Shown piece after piece: positions 9,425 through 20,807 of a DNA stretch of 64,000 nucleotides (within the stretch, counting starts at the first letter, position 1; the number at the start of each line of letters is the position of its first letter). The position numbers and the translations under genes are program-made. The notes beneath the pieces are model-generated. The model was not told the origin of the DNA, ran no database searches, and saw only the letters and a list, made by a program, of their open reading frames with translations. Source of the stretch: Naumovozyma dairenensis CBS 421. Its lineage: Eukaryota > Ascomycota > Saccharomycetes > Saccharomycetales > Saccharomycetaceae. The stretch covers positions 1,610,686-1,674,685 of the forward strand of contig NC_016479.1 of assembly GCF_000227115.2 (NCBI RefSeq), in the 5' to 3' direction.

Positions 9425-11233
9425 TCAATCTTCAATGACTTCTTCAATAACTTCTTGAGTTGGTTCAAATTTCGTATCTTTAGAATGATTCATCTTAGCG
9501 ACTTGTTGTTTCCTCTTCTTAGCCAAAGCTTTCGAAGCTTTAATATTAAATCCATCTTTCAAAATACTTTGAACTTCTTCTAATTCCAATCCTGATAATT
9601 CAGGATAACAGAAATAACAAAATACAGTAGATAAGAAAGACACCCCCGCAAAGAATGCAAATGTCCCCGTTGGAGTAATATTTTGTAACATAGTTAAGAA
9701 AGTAGACGCAATGACAAGGGAACCTGCCCAATTAGTTGCAGTAGCATATGAGGTACCAATACCTCTAACATTTTGTGGGAATAATTCAGATTGTTGCCAT
9801 GGAACAGTACCGATACCTAAAGCGTAAAATGCAGCAAATACAATGATAAATACAATGATGACGATCCCCCATGATGTGAACCCTGAATGTGATACGACCG
9901 CTTCATTACCAACGAATTTAATACCGATGAAATGGAAAGCAATGGCACAGATTGCTAATGCTACTGTCATACCTGGTAGCCCAATTAATAAAATATATCT
10001 TCTTCCAATTTTATCAATGGCGAAGAATGCGATAAGAGTGAAGATGAAATTTGTACCAGAAACAATGATGGAAACAGCGGATGAATTTGAGAACCCGACA
10101 GTTTCAAAAATTGTACCAGAGAAATACATTAAAGAATTCCAACCTGTAAATTGTTGAATAGCTTGTAACCCACATGCAATAATTAAGGCTCTAAAATTAG
10201 CAGGATTTGTATGTAATTCTTTGACAGTATTCCAAACTCTAACACCAGCGTTTTTACCAGGTATAGATTGATTAAGCATAGCTAATTCTTCCACTTTCTT
10301 TTCAATAATTTCATCCGATGTATCTACATAACTTCTTCTCAAAACTTTCTTAGCCATTTCTAAATTCCCCTTCATAACGTAATATCTTGGAGTATCAGGT
10401 AAAAAACAAAAAAAAGTGAATTGAATAACAGTAGGGATCAAAGACAATCCAACTAAGATTCTCCACCCATTATGAACTTTATTCAACCCAGCCCCACAAC
10501 CATAAGCTATCAATTGTCCTCCAGTCAACCAAAGAGAATTAATAACAGTCAATCTTCCTCTAATCATCTTGGGAGCGATTTCACTAATAAACAATGGAGA
10601 AATTAAAGATCCAATCCCGACACCGAACCCCATGATCAATCTTCCCGCTGCCATTTGCCAGAATTTATGAGCAGAGATTTGTAAGATGGCACCAATGATG
10701 AACATTACGTTGGAGAACATTAAACATGGTTTCCTACCGAATACATCAGCTGCTGTACCTGCGAAGATACTACTGATAAGGGCACCTAATGATGTTGCTG
10801 CGGTGACTATTTCCTTGTCACCGTACGATAGGACTTTGTTATCTAAGTCTGTACCTATGGAGATTAATGCACTTGATATGTAACCTGTGTCATAACCAAA
10901 CATGAACCCTGAGATTGAGGCAACGAAAGTTAGGGTGATGATGAAGGGAGAAATTTTTTGGTTGAATGTGATTATAACGGATGTATTGTCTTCATCGTTT
11001 ACTGGTTTGATTTGGATTCTGTCGTCGTTGTCTGAAGCATTTTCATAGTCAAATGATGTGGTTGTTTGTTTGTTTTTCATTTTTTTGGTTGATTCTTCTT
11101 GTTCGTTAAGGAATTCTTCATAGTCTGTAGTTGGGCGTTGTTGTTGTATTATACCATGACTTGTTCCTGTGTATTCTTCTTCTTCTTCACTTTCATCTCT
11201 GAAGGATGGCGGTGGAAGCGGAGAGACTACCAT
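9425..11233 (-). CDS. ITR1: myo-Inositol/H+ symporter Itr1
   Basis: The protein has 602 residues and is a 12-helix sugar-porter-family transporter of the plasma membrane. An acidic cytosolic N-tail of about 90 residues precedes helix 1 ([21 protein letters not shown]). Family signatures visible are the D-x-x-G-R-K loop after helix 2 (ADVFGRKP), the PESPR-like loop ([12 protein letters not shown]) and GRR after helix 8 ([10 protein letters not shown]). The lysine-rich C-tail ([13 protein letters not shown]) suits regulated endocytosis. Neighbours PUF6 and SEC20 match YDR496C-YDR498C. A perfect UAS-INO lies upstream, consistent with Ino2/Ino4 control as known for ITR1. ITR2 is a paralogue, but locus and promoter favour ITR1. 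Confidence 0.95.
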   Translation of the reverse strand: MVVSPLPPPSFRDESEEEEEYTGTSHGIIQQQRPTTDYEEFLNEQEESTKKMKNKQTTTSFDYENASDNDDRIQIKPVNDEDNTSVIITFNQKISPFIITLTFVASISGFMFGYDTGYISSALISIGTDLDNKVLSYGDKEIVTAATSLGALISSIFAGTAADVFGRKPCLMFSNVMFIIGAILQISAHKFWQMAAGRLIMGFGVGIGSLISPLFISEIAPKMIRGRLTVINSLWLTGGQLIAYGCGAGLNKVHNGWRILVGLSLIPTVIQFTFFCFLPDTPRYYVMKGNLEMAKKVLRRSYVDTSDEIIEKKVEELAMLNQSIPGKNAGVRVWNTVKELHTNPANFRALIIACGLQAIQQFTGWNSLMYFSGTIFETVGFSNSSAVSIIVSGTNFIFTLIAFFAIDKIGRRYILLIGLPGMTVALAICAIAFHFIGIKFVGNEAVVSHSGFTSWGIVIIVFIIVFAAFYALGIGTVPWQQSELFPQNVRGIGTSYATATNWAGSLVIASTFLTMLQNITPTGTFAFFAGVSFLSTVFCYFCYPELSGLELEEVQSILKDGFNIKASKALAKKRKQQVAKMNHSKDTKFEPTQEVIEEVIED

Positions 11234-12007
11234 TTGTTGTCGTCAGTCTTGGTTTGTTCGAGGAATATATGGGTAGAAATTATGACAGGGTCTATGGCAC
11301 TTTATATTGTGGATGTATCCTATTGTATTTATATACAATATGGAATACACTGTTTCTCACAGTTACCGTTTTCTCTGCATAAAAGCATAAACATAAGGTA
11401 TGGACGTTGAAAAAATAGAATGGACAGCGGGGCGCGTTTCGCGATGAAATTTTTTCATATTTCTTTGAAATGTGAGTGGAATGTGAAAATGTTATGAGAG
11501 TCTTATCCTAGCGAAGCGACGGGCGGCGGCGGTTAACTGTGTGTTTGTGTTTGTTTGTTTGTTGAGTGGGCGGGCCGCGGATGTGGTGTCTAAAACCGGA
11601 GTGGGGGTCCCCCGCGCAGGCACCACTCTATGTGGACAGGCATTACCCGGTGGATACCCGTTGGTTTGTTGACAGGTATTCCGGAGAGGGGTCCACTATC
11701 CCTTCTCTTTGTATTATTTATAGCCGCCGAGGTGACTTTACGATTTATTTCACATGCTCTTTAATATGTTGACTCGGAATACAGACGATAGTCCCCTAAT
11801 AATAGCACTTTCATATGCTTGCGACTTGCGCTTCGCTTACCTCATGCAATAATAAATAGTACATACGTACGTACGTACTATTCTTGAATACAATACATGC
11901 GTCACAGTTCTATATGTCATATTCATATGCTAAGGATAGTCAAGTACAGAGAATGCATACAATACAGGCAGGTTATATGAAGTTATGGACGTGTCTATGA
12001 AAGTTGT
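11234..12007. other. Spacer: ITR1 promoter and SEC20 3' flank
   Basis: It contains locally GC-rich patches (11520-11590 and 11600-11660) unlike the AT-rich surroundings, and a UAS-INO element. The half nearer SEC20 has a short tacg repeat near 11862-11880. No gene is visible. Confidence 0.5.
11747..11756 (-). promoter_or_regulatory. UAS-INO (Ino2/Ino4 site) upstream of ITR1
   Basis: The minus strand reads CATGTGAAAT, a perfect match to the 10-base inositol-sensitive element. It lies about 515 bp before the ITR1 start. Confidence 0.75.
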
Positions 12008-13411
12008 CTAGAGCTCATCATGGTAATTGTAATCCCCGTATTGGTTTTCCTGTTGCTGTTTTTGTTTTTGTTGTTCTTGCTCTTGTTCCTCTAAGATACG
12101 GCCCATGGCTTCGTTTACTGCATCCTCTAAGGCACGATCTGTATTACTTTCGAAATCTTCTTGATTTTGAAATTGAGAGTCATCTGTTGTCTCAACAATG
12201 TTATTACTACCTGCTGTAGTAGTAGTAGTAGTAGTAGTAAGAGAGGTGGTTTCAATGGATGTAATCATAGTAGATATCACACCACTACTTTTATAATTGG
12301 AAGATTGTATTGAAATAATTGAGGGTGATATTGTCATGTCGGCTTCCTCTATTGAAGATGCTGTTGTTGCTGTTGTTGTTGCTCTGACTTGCGCACTTGA
12401 TATTATGCTATTTTCCGTACCCTTACTACTGCTCATCTGTTTACTAACTAACCCAATGGTTAATAAAATACTCTTGAAAAATTTGAATAATAACCAAAGA
12501 GACAATTTGATAGGTAATTTAAAAATACGTCTCCATAATACCCAAGATATACAACAAATTAAAAACCCCAAAGCAAAATAAACATCCCTTTTCTCTTGAT
12601 GAGAGGCCTTTTCCAATGTCTTAACCAATTTATTCGTACTATGGAATATACTTTCAAATTGTGTATATTTATCATCAATTGTCATTAAATATTTGGTCTG
12701 TTGCTTTAATTCATCCAAATTTAAATCACTTTGTAAAATCCCTGATTGTAAAATTTGATTACTCTTAATTAAATTATTGGTCAATTTCTTTGTCGTTTGT
12801 AATAATTTATCCTTCGTAGTTATCATAGTCGTCGTTCTTACAGTCCTTTTCCCATTATTATTCTTATTATTCAGGATTCTTGTATCATTCTCATCATTGT
12901 CGTGAGAATTACAATGTAATTCAATACAAGCATCCCTTTCCATATCTTGTGCATTAATCATATCTAAACGAACTTTTTCAATCAATGTCTTCATATGTGA
13001 TTTATATTGTACAATCCAATTAATCAATCTGATTAGATTATCCAAAACATATTGTGTCTCATTATCATTAACGGTCATCAATTTCAATTTAAATAGTAAT
13101 GATAATTGACCATTTAAGTGATCAGAATCAAATTGTAAAAACCGTATATTGGTAATATCATCACCACCACTACCACCACTACCATTCATTTTCCTACCCA
13201 TCCTCGCTATACTACTGTTATTAATACAAACAATAATACAATTCAAAAGAGATTCAAACTTCATTATCATATCATAACAATACTCTTCTTCTTCTTCAAC
13301 GATGTTCCTCGTGGAATCGTTATCGCCATTCTTCATCATTATTTTGTCTAGTATTTCAAACATCAAGTTTTGTAATTGATTCAATTCTTCAATATATACA
13401 CTGGCACTCAT
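12008..13411 (-). CDS. SEC20: ER SNARE Sec20
   Basis: Starting at the ATG at 13411 (MSASVYIEELNQLQN...) the protein has 467 residues; an in-frame ATG at 13468 would add 19. Sec20 is the Qb-SNARE of the ER acceptor complex (with Ufe1, Use1, Dsl1) for Golgi-to-ER retrograde vesicles. The long helical N-half carries the SNARE-like segment before a hydrophobic anchor beginning VYFALGFLICCISWVLW. The lumenal tail is low-complexity, rich in Thr and Gln/Glu, and ends in HDEL, the retrieval signal also found at the end of S. cerevisiae Sec20. It is longer than the S. cerevisiae protein (383), mainly from the tail and loop insertions. It is divergent with VPS3 across about 300 bp. Confidence 0.93.
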   Translation of the reverse strand: MSASVYIEELNQLQNLMFEILDKIMMKNGDNDSTRNIVEEEEEYCYDMIMKFESLLNCIIVCINNSSIARMGRKMNGSGGSGGDDITNIRFLQFDSDHLNGQLSLLFKLKLMTVNDNETQYVLDNLIRLINWIVQYKSHMKTLIEKVRLDMINAQDMERDACIELHCNSHDNDENDTRILNNKNNNGKRTVRTTTMITTKDKLLQTTKKLTNNLIKSNQILQSGILQSDLNLDELKQQTKYLMTIDDKYTQFESIFHSTNKLVKTLEKASHQEKRDVYFALGFLICCISWVLWRRIFKLPIKLSLWLLFKFFKSILLTIGLVSKQMSSSKGTENSIISSAQVRATTTATTASSIEEADMTISPSIISIQSSNYKSSGVISTMITSIETTSLTTTTTTTTAGSNNIVETTDDSQFQNQEDFESNTDRALEDAVNEAMGRILEEQEQEQQKQKQQQENQYGDYNYHDEL

Positions 13412-13719
13412 CTTTGATCGTATCGTGTTCTTTATTTCCTTGATTTGAGAGATTTGGGTTGCTATCACAATTGTTAGAATAAACTACATTAATTAATGTC
13501 AGCTTGTTCAATAAATAGTTCATGTTCAGATGAAAACTCGTTCGTTCGCTATAAGTATCTTTAGGGTAAAAAACAATGCTGGGTTTGCGCCCTAATTGTA
13601 CCTATCAATTTTGTACCCCCAATATATTAGGGTCCATCTAAACATTATTAGAATACGAATACGTAGATTTTTGAATCAATTGAACTGAATTTAAAGGGAA
13701 TCTGTCTAAATAATATTGT

Positions 13720-15930
13720 TTGCCACTTCACCCAAACAATCAAAAACAAGATAATATATACCATAAAGTTTTGCTCGAAATAATGAATAATGATCATGAT
13801 CATGATCATGATCACGATAATAGTGTTACCGACACAGTGACGGCTGAAGCTTCTTCTACTGCGTCCGGCAGTCAATCACATGAGGAACATAATGATATTA
13901 GTACCGAGACGATTGAAGAAGAAAATACCATGATATCGACAATTGAAGACAGGAATATTGATACGAATGATAATGATAATGCAAACAATAATGAATCCAA
14001 ATCTCAAGTTGAAGAAGCTACCGAAGATCATTGCGATAACGGCGACAATGAATCATCGCAAAAATTAGAATTAGTTATTAACGATGACATCACGAGTAAT
14101 AAGACCACGGATGGAAACCTCGAGCAAGAAATTCTTATTTTTGAAAAAACTACATTGTTGAAGAATTTACCTGCAGAATTACATTATACTTGTTGTGACT
14201 GTTATGATCAACATATTTATTTAGGTACAAAAACTGGTGATCTTCTACATTATTTTGAAATTGAACCTATGAATTATATTCTAATATCAGAAACTAAGTT
14301 AAATAATAATACTAACTCTGAGAACACCTCTTCCAACATCACAACTAGCAATACTGCCTGCATAGATAAAATCATTATATTACCTAAGATTGAAAGAGCT
14401 CTAGTATTGGCTGATGGTAAATTACATTTGTTTTTATTACCTGAATTTGCTCCAACTCCGAATACAATGTGTTTACAAAATGTTGAAACAATTGCCCAAT
14501 ATAACTCTTCCCCTACTACTGCTTCTTCTTCATCATCAAGTTATAAAATCTTTGCCTTTTATAAGAATAAATTTGATTTCATTAAAGTCACTCAAACAAA
14601 CTTTATGTTATTAAAATCATTTAATATTCCAAATATTATCAAAGCATATTCACATCGATCAAATTTAATGGTAGCAAGATCAAATAATTATGAACTAATA
14701 AACCTACAAAATTTTGGAAACACCACCAAAACAGGTACAAGTACAAGTACAAATACAAATACAAATACAAATACAAATACAAATACAAATACAAATACAA
14801 ATACAAATACAAATATAAATGAGAATATCATCCCATTGTTTAGAATAAGTGAAACAAATGGACATTCTTTACCTCCAATAATTGAATCCTTCAATAAGTC
14901 CGAATTCATGGTTTGTTCTGGTGGTTCCATAGATGATAATTCCATGGCTTTGGTGGTAAATCATAATGGTGATATAATTCAAGGTACAATAATACTAAAT
15001 AAATTCCCCAATCATCTATTGATTCACTATCCTTACCTCTTGGTAACTTATCCAACTGATCCAAATCATATTTATATTTATATGTTATTGAATCCAGAAA
15101 ATGAAGAATCAAAATTGATTCAAAAATTACGAATAACAACCCATAACGATGCTAAGGATAATAATGATGAAAAGCAAGCGTTCGAAATTGTCAAGACTTT
15201 TAAATCGTTCGCAAATCCAAACCCAAATGAAAAAGATAAATCCGAACTTGTTGAAAAATTAAGATTGATACCGTTAATAAATAGGAATAATGAATTAAAT
15301 ATTGAAAGTGAAAGAAATTATATTCAACAATTGATTAAACAAAAATCCAATCTTATCCTATTTGATAATAATAATCATGATATTTCAATTCTTTTCTTCA
15401 AATCACCATTACTTATATCGAATCTTTCCAATAAATTCGATGAAAGTCAAATTGAATTGATTGATAAATACCTAAAAAATACTAACAACAACAATACGAC
15501 CAATAATAATAATGATAAGTATAAAAAAATTGAATTTAAATTCTTAACCTTACTACAATTATTATTGACACTACTACATTCAAAAACAATCGATGAATTA
15601 ATATTATCAAGTTGGTGTTTTAAATCAAAATTAATTGATATACGAATACTATTTTATATACTGGATTTGAAATTATATGGTAATCTTTGGATATTTAACG
15701 GATTATCATCATTAATTAATAATTTGAAAATTTTAAAGTTGATTCATAAATGTGATATGGATTTATTATCACTTTTAAAATTTATTAAAGCTAAATTACA
15801 AAATTTAAATGAAAAGGACCAAGATAGTAGTAGTGGTAAAAAAAGGAGTATGACAATCCCAGATTTTAGAAACACAATTAAAACTATTGATATTAACATC
15901 TTGTTAACATTGTTATCTTTAAAAGGTAGT

Positions 15931-15969
<39 letters not shown>

Positions 15970-17337
15970 GTCATCGATAAAATAGATATTGAGTTTTTTG
16001 AATATGAAAATTTGGAAGATATTATTAACGTAATCATTCAAGAAAAAAGTAAAGAGGAACATAACGAAAGAGAAGAGATTATTTTGGACAATTTATTATT
16101 AAAATGCTATCAAAGAAGGAAAATGTTTCTACAAGTGATTGAAACTTTCAAAAATCAAAATCGTTTAATGGATCTTTTCCATTATATTGAATGTAATATT
16201 AATGAATTGATATCTCCATCCAACAAAGAATATAATAATGAGATGCTTATGAATGATTTGATGTTTATTATAATTAAAGAAAATGAAATTGAAAGTGAGA
16301 ACAATCAGTTTATATCAAAAGTTATTAAACTTTTAAATTCAATAAATATAGATCCTCATCAACTTATTTCCAAAACAGCAACACAAAATATGGACGACGA
16401 GGGTAATGAAATGAATATTAAATTGAAAGTAGCCATAGTAGAAGAATTGGGGATATCCAATAATGATGATGATAAAGGATTTTTAATAAATTACTATTTA
16501 ACAAAATTGGAAGAAACCATATTAAATGATGAACTTTGGGTTAAATTTAGTAGATTTATTAAAGAATATAAAGATGATTTGAATTATAACAAGATTAATA
16601 TTGGGGATTTTTTGAAGATTAAAATATCTTATGATAAAGATTTTGCGAAGTTTAATAAATTTTTAAAATCAATTAAGAATTTATTCCAACATAATGGTTC
16701 TTCTAACCTTGCTAATGAAGACAGTAATAATAACAACGATGTTGTTAACAAGAAGTTAAAACAACAAATATTTAAGGAAATCGAGAAATTTGATAAAAAC
16801 CATATCTTATATTTAATATTCCTTAAAGAAATATTAGAAGCAGGAAAAGAAGAAGATGTTTCCGATCTTCAATATGATAGTGAAACTCACCTTGATATCT
16901 TATTGAAATATAACGATTATTTAAGTATTGAATCATACCTTACATCTACCAATTTTATGGAAGTTTTAACACATTATATTTCAATGTCAGGGAAAGAAAA
17001 AGTTGATGCGAATGAACATGAACTCCCGAAAGGGGAAGGTACATCATCGCCATCATCATCATCATCATCATCCCCGTTAATAATTGAAATAGTGGTATTA
17101 TTTTTGAAAAGAAATAATCAATATTATAATGATGATTATAATCAATTTATTAAGATATTACATATGATACCTAGAAGTTATCCATTAGTGTCATTATTTG
17201 AAATAATTTTCCAAATTTTAAAAGATGTTGATTTTAAAGAAAATGAAATTGAATTAAAGAAGGCACTATTAAAAAATGAAATTATCAATATTAATGACAT
17301 GAGGACGAATTTGATGAGAGATGATGAAAAAAATTGA
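13720..17337 (+). CDS. VPS3: CORVET subunit Vps3
   Basis: The protein has 1205 residues against 1011 in S. cerevisiae. Vps3 is the Vps21/Rab5-binding subunit of the CORVET tether on endosomes. The first 130 residues are acidic and low-complexity, opening with a His-Asp repeat. A citron-homology-like beta-propeller starts near residue 145 (FEKTTLLKNLPAEL...YLGTKTGDLLHYFEI). Later come helical solenoid segments. Simple-sequence insertions explain the extra length: a Thr-Asn repeat near residues 340-365, a poly-Asn run near 738-750 and a poly-Ser run near 1110. A second in-frame ATG at residue 23 could be the real start. The order VPS3-RSM28-MZM1-IZH1 matches S. cerevisiae. Confidence 0.9.
13792..13818 (+). 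repeat. Hexamer GATCAT repeat in VPS3 start
   Basis: Tandem GATCAT copies encode alternating Asp-His near residues 25-33 of Vps3. Confidence 0.8.
14737..14814 (+). repeat. ACAAAT hexamer array in VPS3
   Basis: About a dozen tandem copies, the first few as ACAAGT, encode an alternating Thr-Ser then Thr-Asn run in the N-terminal propeller region. As whole codons are repeated, length changes keep the frame. Confidence 0.9.
15931..15969 (+). repeat. AAT trinucleotide array in VPS3
   Basis: A pure trinucleotide run encodes 12 or more asparagines. Confidence 0.9.
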
Positions 17338-17460
17338 ACTAGCATTATAGACAAAGAGATAAATGTATATACTTTCGTTTGCATATAGACTAAAAAGCAT
17401 TTATTATTATTATTTCATTTATATTTACAAGTAAACTGGACATATATATATAAGGGGAAA

Positions 17461-18642
17461 TCATGAAGATGGAGGTGGTGGAGAAGGTTTTGTGTTTGAA
17501 TTTGGAAGAAACATAATTTCAGAAATTGGTTTTAAACCAGAACAAACATCATAAAGTAATGTTTTCACATTATTATCATTATTAATTTGAAGTTTTTCCA
17601 AATTTAATTTAACAGTATTACTATTTTTCAATAAATCTGAATTTTTTTTTGTATTTGAATTTGTTAATTTATTAAAATCATTGAGATTATGATTTGATAA
17701 ATTTGAATATTTCCCCAATACAATTTCATTGAAAGCATTCGTATCAAAATTGATCGATAAATTTTTAAATAATTTTTCTTTGGAGAGTTGTAATGATGAT
17801 GCAGGTAAATATTTACCAAAATTTGGTGTATGTTTAACAGTTAATGATAAATTTTCTTGATTTTTTTTTGGATCAATTGTAGAATTGAAACCTAAATTTG
17901 GTGATCTATGAATAGGGAAATTTGAATCGTTCAATGTTTTCATTGCAAATTTAGTTATTTTTGATTTAGGAACATTATAAAGATTTGAAGAGTATTTTAA
18001 TAGAGATAGCTTCGTTGGTAATTGAGGTACAAAATCTTTAGAATGCATCATTGCAACTTCAGTTTGATTCGCTGATTTATTTCTTTGTGTATTGAAATCG
18101 TTATTGTCCCCATTTCTCTTCTTGAATTTGAATAATCTGTTATTATTTCCTCTTGCTAATTTGTTCAATACTTGTTGTGTTCTTTCATTTCTTTCAATTG
18201 ATGATTTTAGAATAATACCATCATTTTTGGTAACTACAGTTGAGTTTTCAGTTTTACTAATAATATTTAAAAGATCATTTTCCATAGAGGCATGGCTCTC
18301 AGTACCAGTTGTAGTACCATTTTTTGAATCATTAGATAGGATATCTAAGAATTCTGAACTAAATGAAGGTTTCTTGCTGGTTTGAATTCTTGGTTGAAGT
18401 TTTTTTATGGGTAGCTCATCAAATCTTTGTTGTCCTCTATTATTATCATCAAGTTTTCTTTTGTTTCTATTGAATTGTCGTCTATTAGCGGAGGAAGAGT
18501 GTTGGTCATAATCTTTCAAACTAGTTTTCCTTTTGGGATTCTTTGATGTTGCCTCTAGGGCTTTTGCTAATATATCACTAATGAAATCTTTCGTGATATT
18601 ATTTGAACTGTACAAGACCCTTGAGTTCCTTATCGAAAGCAT
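17461..18642 (-). CDS. RSM28: Mitochondrial small-subunit ribosomal protein Rsm28
   Basis: The protein has 393 residues (S. cerevisiae 361). Rsm28 is a yeast-specific mitoribosomal small-subunit protein that helps initiation of mitochondrial translation. The start MLSIRNSRVLYSSNNITKDF is basic, hydroxylated and free of acids up to residue 19, as expected for a matrix presequence. The next stretch, DILAKALEATSKN, is typical of the family. The remainder is basic and polar without an obvious fold. The C-terminus is proline-rich (NTKPSPPPPSS). It sits between VPS3 and MZM1 as in S. cerevisiae (YDR494W). Confidence 0.85.
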   Translation of the reverse strand: MLSIRNSRVLYSSNNITKDFISDILAKALEATSKNPKRKTSLKDYDQHSSSANRRQFNRNKRKLDDNNRGQQRFDELPIKKLQPRIQTSKKPSFSSEFLDILSNDSKNGTTTGTESHASMENDLLNIISKTENSTVVTKNDGIILKSSIERNERTQQVLNKLARGNNNRLFKFKKRNGDNNDFNTQRNKSANQTEVAMMHSKDFVPQLPTKLSLLKYSSNLYNVPKSKITKFAMKTLNDSNFPIHRSPNLGFNSTIDPKKNQENLSLTVKHTPNFGKYLPASSLQLSKEKLFKNLSINFDTNAFNEIVLGKYSNLSNHNLNDFNKLTNSNTKKNSDLLKNSNTVKLNLEKLQINNDNNVKTLLYDVCSGLKPISEIMFLPNSNTKPSPPPPSS

Positions 18643-18911
18643 TATTTCTGATAGTCACTTGAACTTTATACACTCTTCAGAAGGATCCTATCACACAGTT
18701 CTTAATAGTTATTCTTGTTTTCTAAAAAGGTAATTGATTTTATTTAGTTTACAAAGGAAGATCCTTTAAAGGTTTCGGTTTCCCTCGGCGCAGATTATAT
18801 TCAAACGGATGTAACGTTATATAAAAAAAGATGCCTTAAGAATTTTTATATTTTTACGTATTACATTTTTTTATATACAAGACGAAAATGAATAAATGAA
18901 TAGTTTATGTA

Positions 18912-19295
18912 TTACAGTCCCCCACAACATCCTCCTTCAACAACTCCCGATGTCAAAGAATTTCTTTTAGAGGCCTTTTTCAACGTGTCATTATCTCCCA
19001 ATTCAATATCCTTATGTATATTCAAATGATATTTAGAATCCGCGACCGTTGTTTCTTTAACACCTTGTACCACATTCCTCTTTAATAAAATGGCTACTTC
19101 TTCAAGATGTTTAATCTCATGTTGTATTTCAGTCTCATTACTATTTTTTGTTGAGGAATTTCTCATTGCTTCACGCATTTGTACCCTTGACGCTACTAAC
19201 ATCCTTGTATCATTATTGAAGGCAATTTTAGTGGCTCTTAATCCATGTCTGTATGCCCTTAGAGCTCTAGTTTTTAACGGTGCATTTAGTATCAT
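18912..19295 (-). CDS. MZM1: Complex III assembly chaperone Mzm1 (LYR family)
   Basis: The protein has 127 residues (S. cerevisiae 123). Mzm1 is a matrix LYR-family chaperone that binds the Rieske protein Rip1 before its insertion into complex III. The N-terminal helix ALRAYRHGLRATKIAFNND holds the LYR-type A-Y-R signature. The middle segment HLEEVAILLKRNVVQG and the later YHLNIHKDIELGDN match the family. The C-terminal tail ends VVEGGCCGGL, with two adjacent cysteines I do not know from S. cerevisiae. Neighbour order RSM28-MZM1-IZH1 is conserved. Confidence 0.9.
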   Translation of the reverse strand: MILNAPLKTRALRAYRHGLRATKIAFNNDTRMLVASRVQMREAMRNSSTKNSNETEIQHEIKHLEEVAILLKRNVVQGVKETTVADSKYHLNIHKDIELGDNDTLKKASKRNSLTSGVVEGGCCGGL

Positions 19296-19529
19296 GCTGG
19301 CGTTTTAGTAGTTCCACGAGCTTCCCTATATGTTTCCTTTGTAATAGTGACAGTGATGGTGATAGTAATAGTAATAGTAAAGGTAATAGTAGTAAATCTG
19401 GGGTAGACTGTCTTCTCTCTCCCTTTGCAAATGGCCTTCAAACTTTAAAAATGTGGAGATTACGGAGGTCATGTGACAGGGCGGTTTAGTTGGCTGGTAA
19501 CCAATCACGGTGTTCTCCCAAGTTCGTAC

Positions 19530-19601
19530 GGTCCTATAGTGTAGTGGTTATCACTTTCGGTTTTGATCCGGACAACCCCGGTTCGAATCCGGGTAGGACC
19601 T
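19530..19601 (+). tRNA. tRNA-Gln (anticodon UUG)
   Basis: The 72-base gene folds as a cloverleaf: the acceptor strand GGTCCTA pairs with TAGGACC, and the discriminator base is T. The A box (TAGTGTAGTGG) and B box (GGTTCGAATCC) are intact. The anticodon loop TTTTGAT at 19561-19567 gives UUG, reading CAA. The stem has no intron. It differs from the S. cerevisiae gene mainly by paired changes in the acceptor stem. Confidence 0.97.
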
Positions 19602-19607
19602 TTTTTT
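19601..19607 (+). terminator. RNA polymerase III T-tract terminator
   Basis: A run of T directly follows the tRNA 3' end, the standard Pol III stop. Confidence 0.85.
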
Positions 19608-19796
19608 ATTTCTTTTGTTTTTGTTTTTGACCTCTGACATCCATCATATATGAACCACTAATAAGACAAAAATGCAATAAAAATGATACTTTTTATTCGT
19701 TTGATATTAGGTTAGAATGGTTGGAATGGTTAGAATAGAATATTATGAAGTCTATATAGAGATATATTTAGTAATATAATAACATACCCCTTTACG

Positions 19797-20807
19797 TTAA
19801 TTTATCAAATGATGCATTAAACAATATGATTTGATGACAGCACCAAAATGACAAATGGAACCTAATACAACAAAAATATGGAAAATTTGATGAGAACTAC
19901 CAAACATATCGAAATTTCCTGGTTTAAAAGTTTCCGGGATTCTAAATCCATACAATAGAGTTCCAATAATATAAAAGATTGCCTCTAATAAAACGAAATT
20001 TAATGATATTCTCTCCATGACACCCTTGTATCCAAATATATAAAATCCAGTTATCATGGGGATTAATCCTGTAAAACTAAATAACATGAAAAGTCCAGCT
20101 CTTAATGGTCTATAACTTGGTAAATCAAATTTTTCATTCAAGACAATGATGGAACAGACGATAGCAAATGAAAATGTTAATATTGTGAAAAATTTGAAAT
20201 AACTTAAACGATCAAAATATCCAAAATATAAGATGGGGATGATGGAACATGAAATTAAAATGATTATACCGATGTAATCTAATTTACTCCAAAGAGTACA
20301 TTGTTTAAAAGAATGTTGTTTTAAACAATGGAAACAACTACTTAATAAAAGACATGTAAATGCACCCAAAATGAAGATATTGATAACAATATAATCTATC
20401 ACGGAAGTTGTGGGGAATTTAGGGATTGCAATGAAATTAATGAAGATGAATGTAAGGGAAACTATCAAATAGATAATTGATGGGATTAAATGAGTATAAA
20501 TATTGATTGTTTCATTGTTTAGATAGAATAATGATTGGAAACAATGAATAAATGAATTGGTTTCTCGAACATATCCTGTTAAAATCTTATCGTTATCCTT
20601 TTGCCATTCAGGTAATTCGTCAAATTTGGAAAGATGTATCTTGCGTTTCCGTCTGTTGGTCTTAGGTTTCTGTGAAGTATCATTATCTTCGAGATGATTG
20701 GTTTCAAAAATTCCGCCTACTGAATTAGACCTTGAGCGAAGAAGACATGTTGTGGTTAAATTATCTAAATTAGTAGCAGTTGAAGCCATTTTTTTTTGTA
20801 TGTTCAA
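19797..20807 (-). CDS. IZH1: PAQR-family membrane protein Izh1
   Basis: The protein is 336 residues from the ATG at 20807, or 330 from the second ATG (MASTATN...). Izh1 is a seven-helix ER-associated PAQR (adiponectin receptor/hemolysin III) protein tied to zinc and sterol homeostasis. PAQR signatures are visible: [29 protein letters not shown] in pieces (the E...N motif before helix 1), [11 protein letters not shown] (S-x3-H), and [16 protein letters not shown] (H-x3-H) in the last helix. Together these His and Asp residues normally bind zinc. It is the YDR492W position. IZH4 is a paralogue, so the exact name rests on synteny. I saw no Zap1 site by eye. Confidence 0.9.
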   Translation of the reverse strand: MNIQKKMASTATNLDNLTTTCLLRSRSNSVGGIFETNHLEDNDTSQKPKTNRRKRKIHLSKFDELPEWQKDNDKILTGYVRETNSFIHCFQSLFYLNNETINIYTHLIPSIIYLIVSLTFIFINFIAIPKFPTTSVIDYIVINIFILGAFTCLLLSSCFHCLKQHSFKQCTLWSKLDYIGIIILISCSIIPILYFGYFDRLSYFKFFTILTFSFAIVCSIIVLNEKFDLPSYRPLRAGLFMLFSFTGLIPMITGFYIFGYKGVMERISLNFVLLEAIFYIIGTLLYGFRIPETFKPGNFDMFGSSHQIFHIFVVLGSICHFGAVIKSYCLMHHLIN

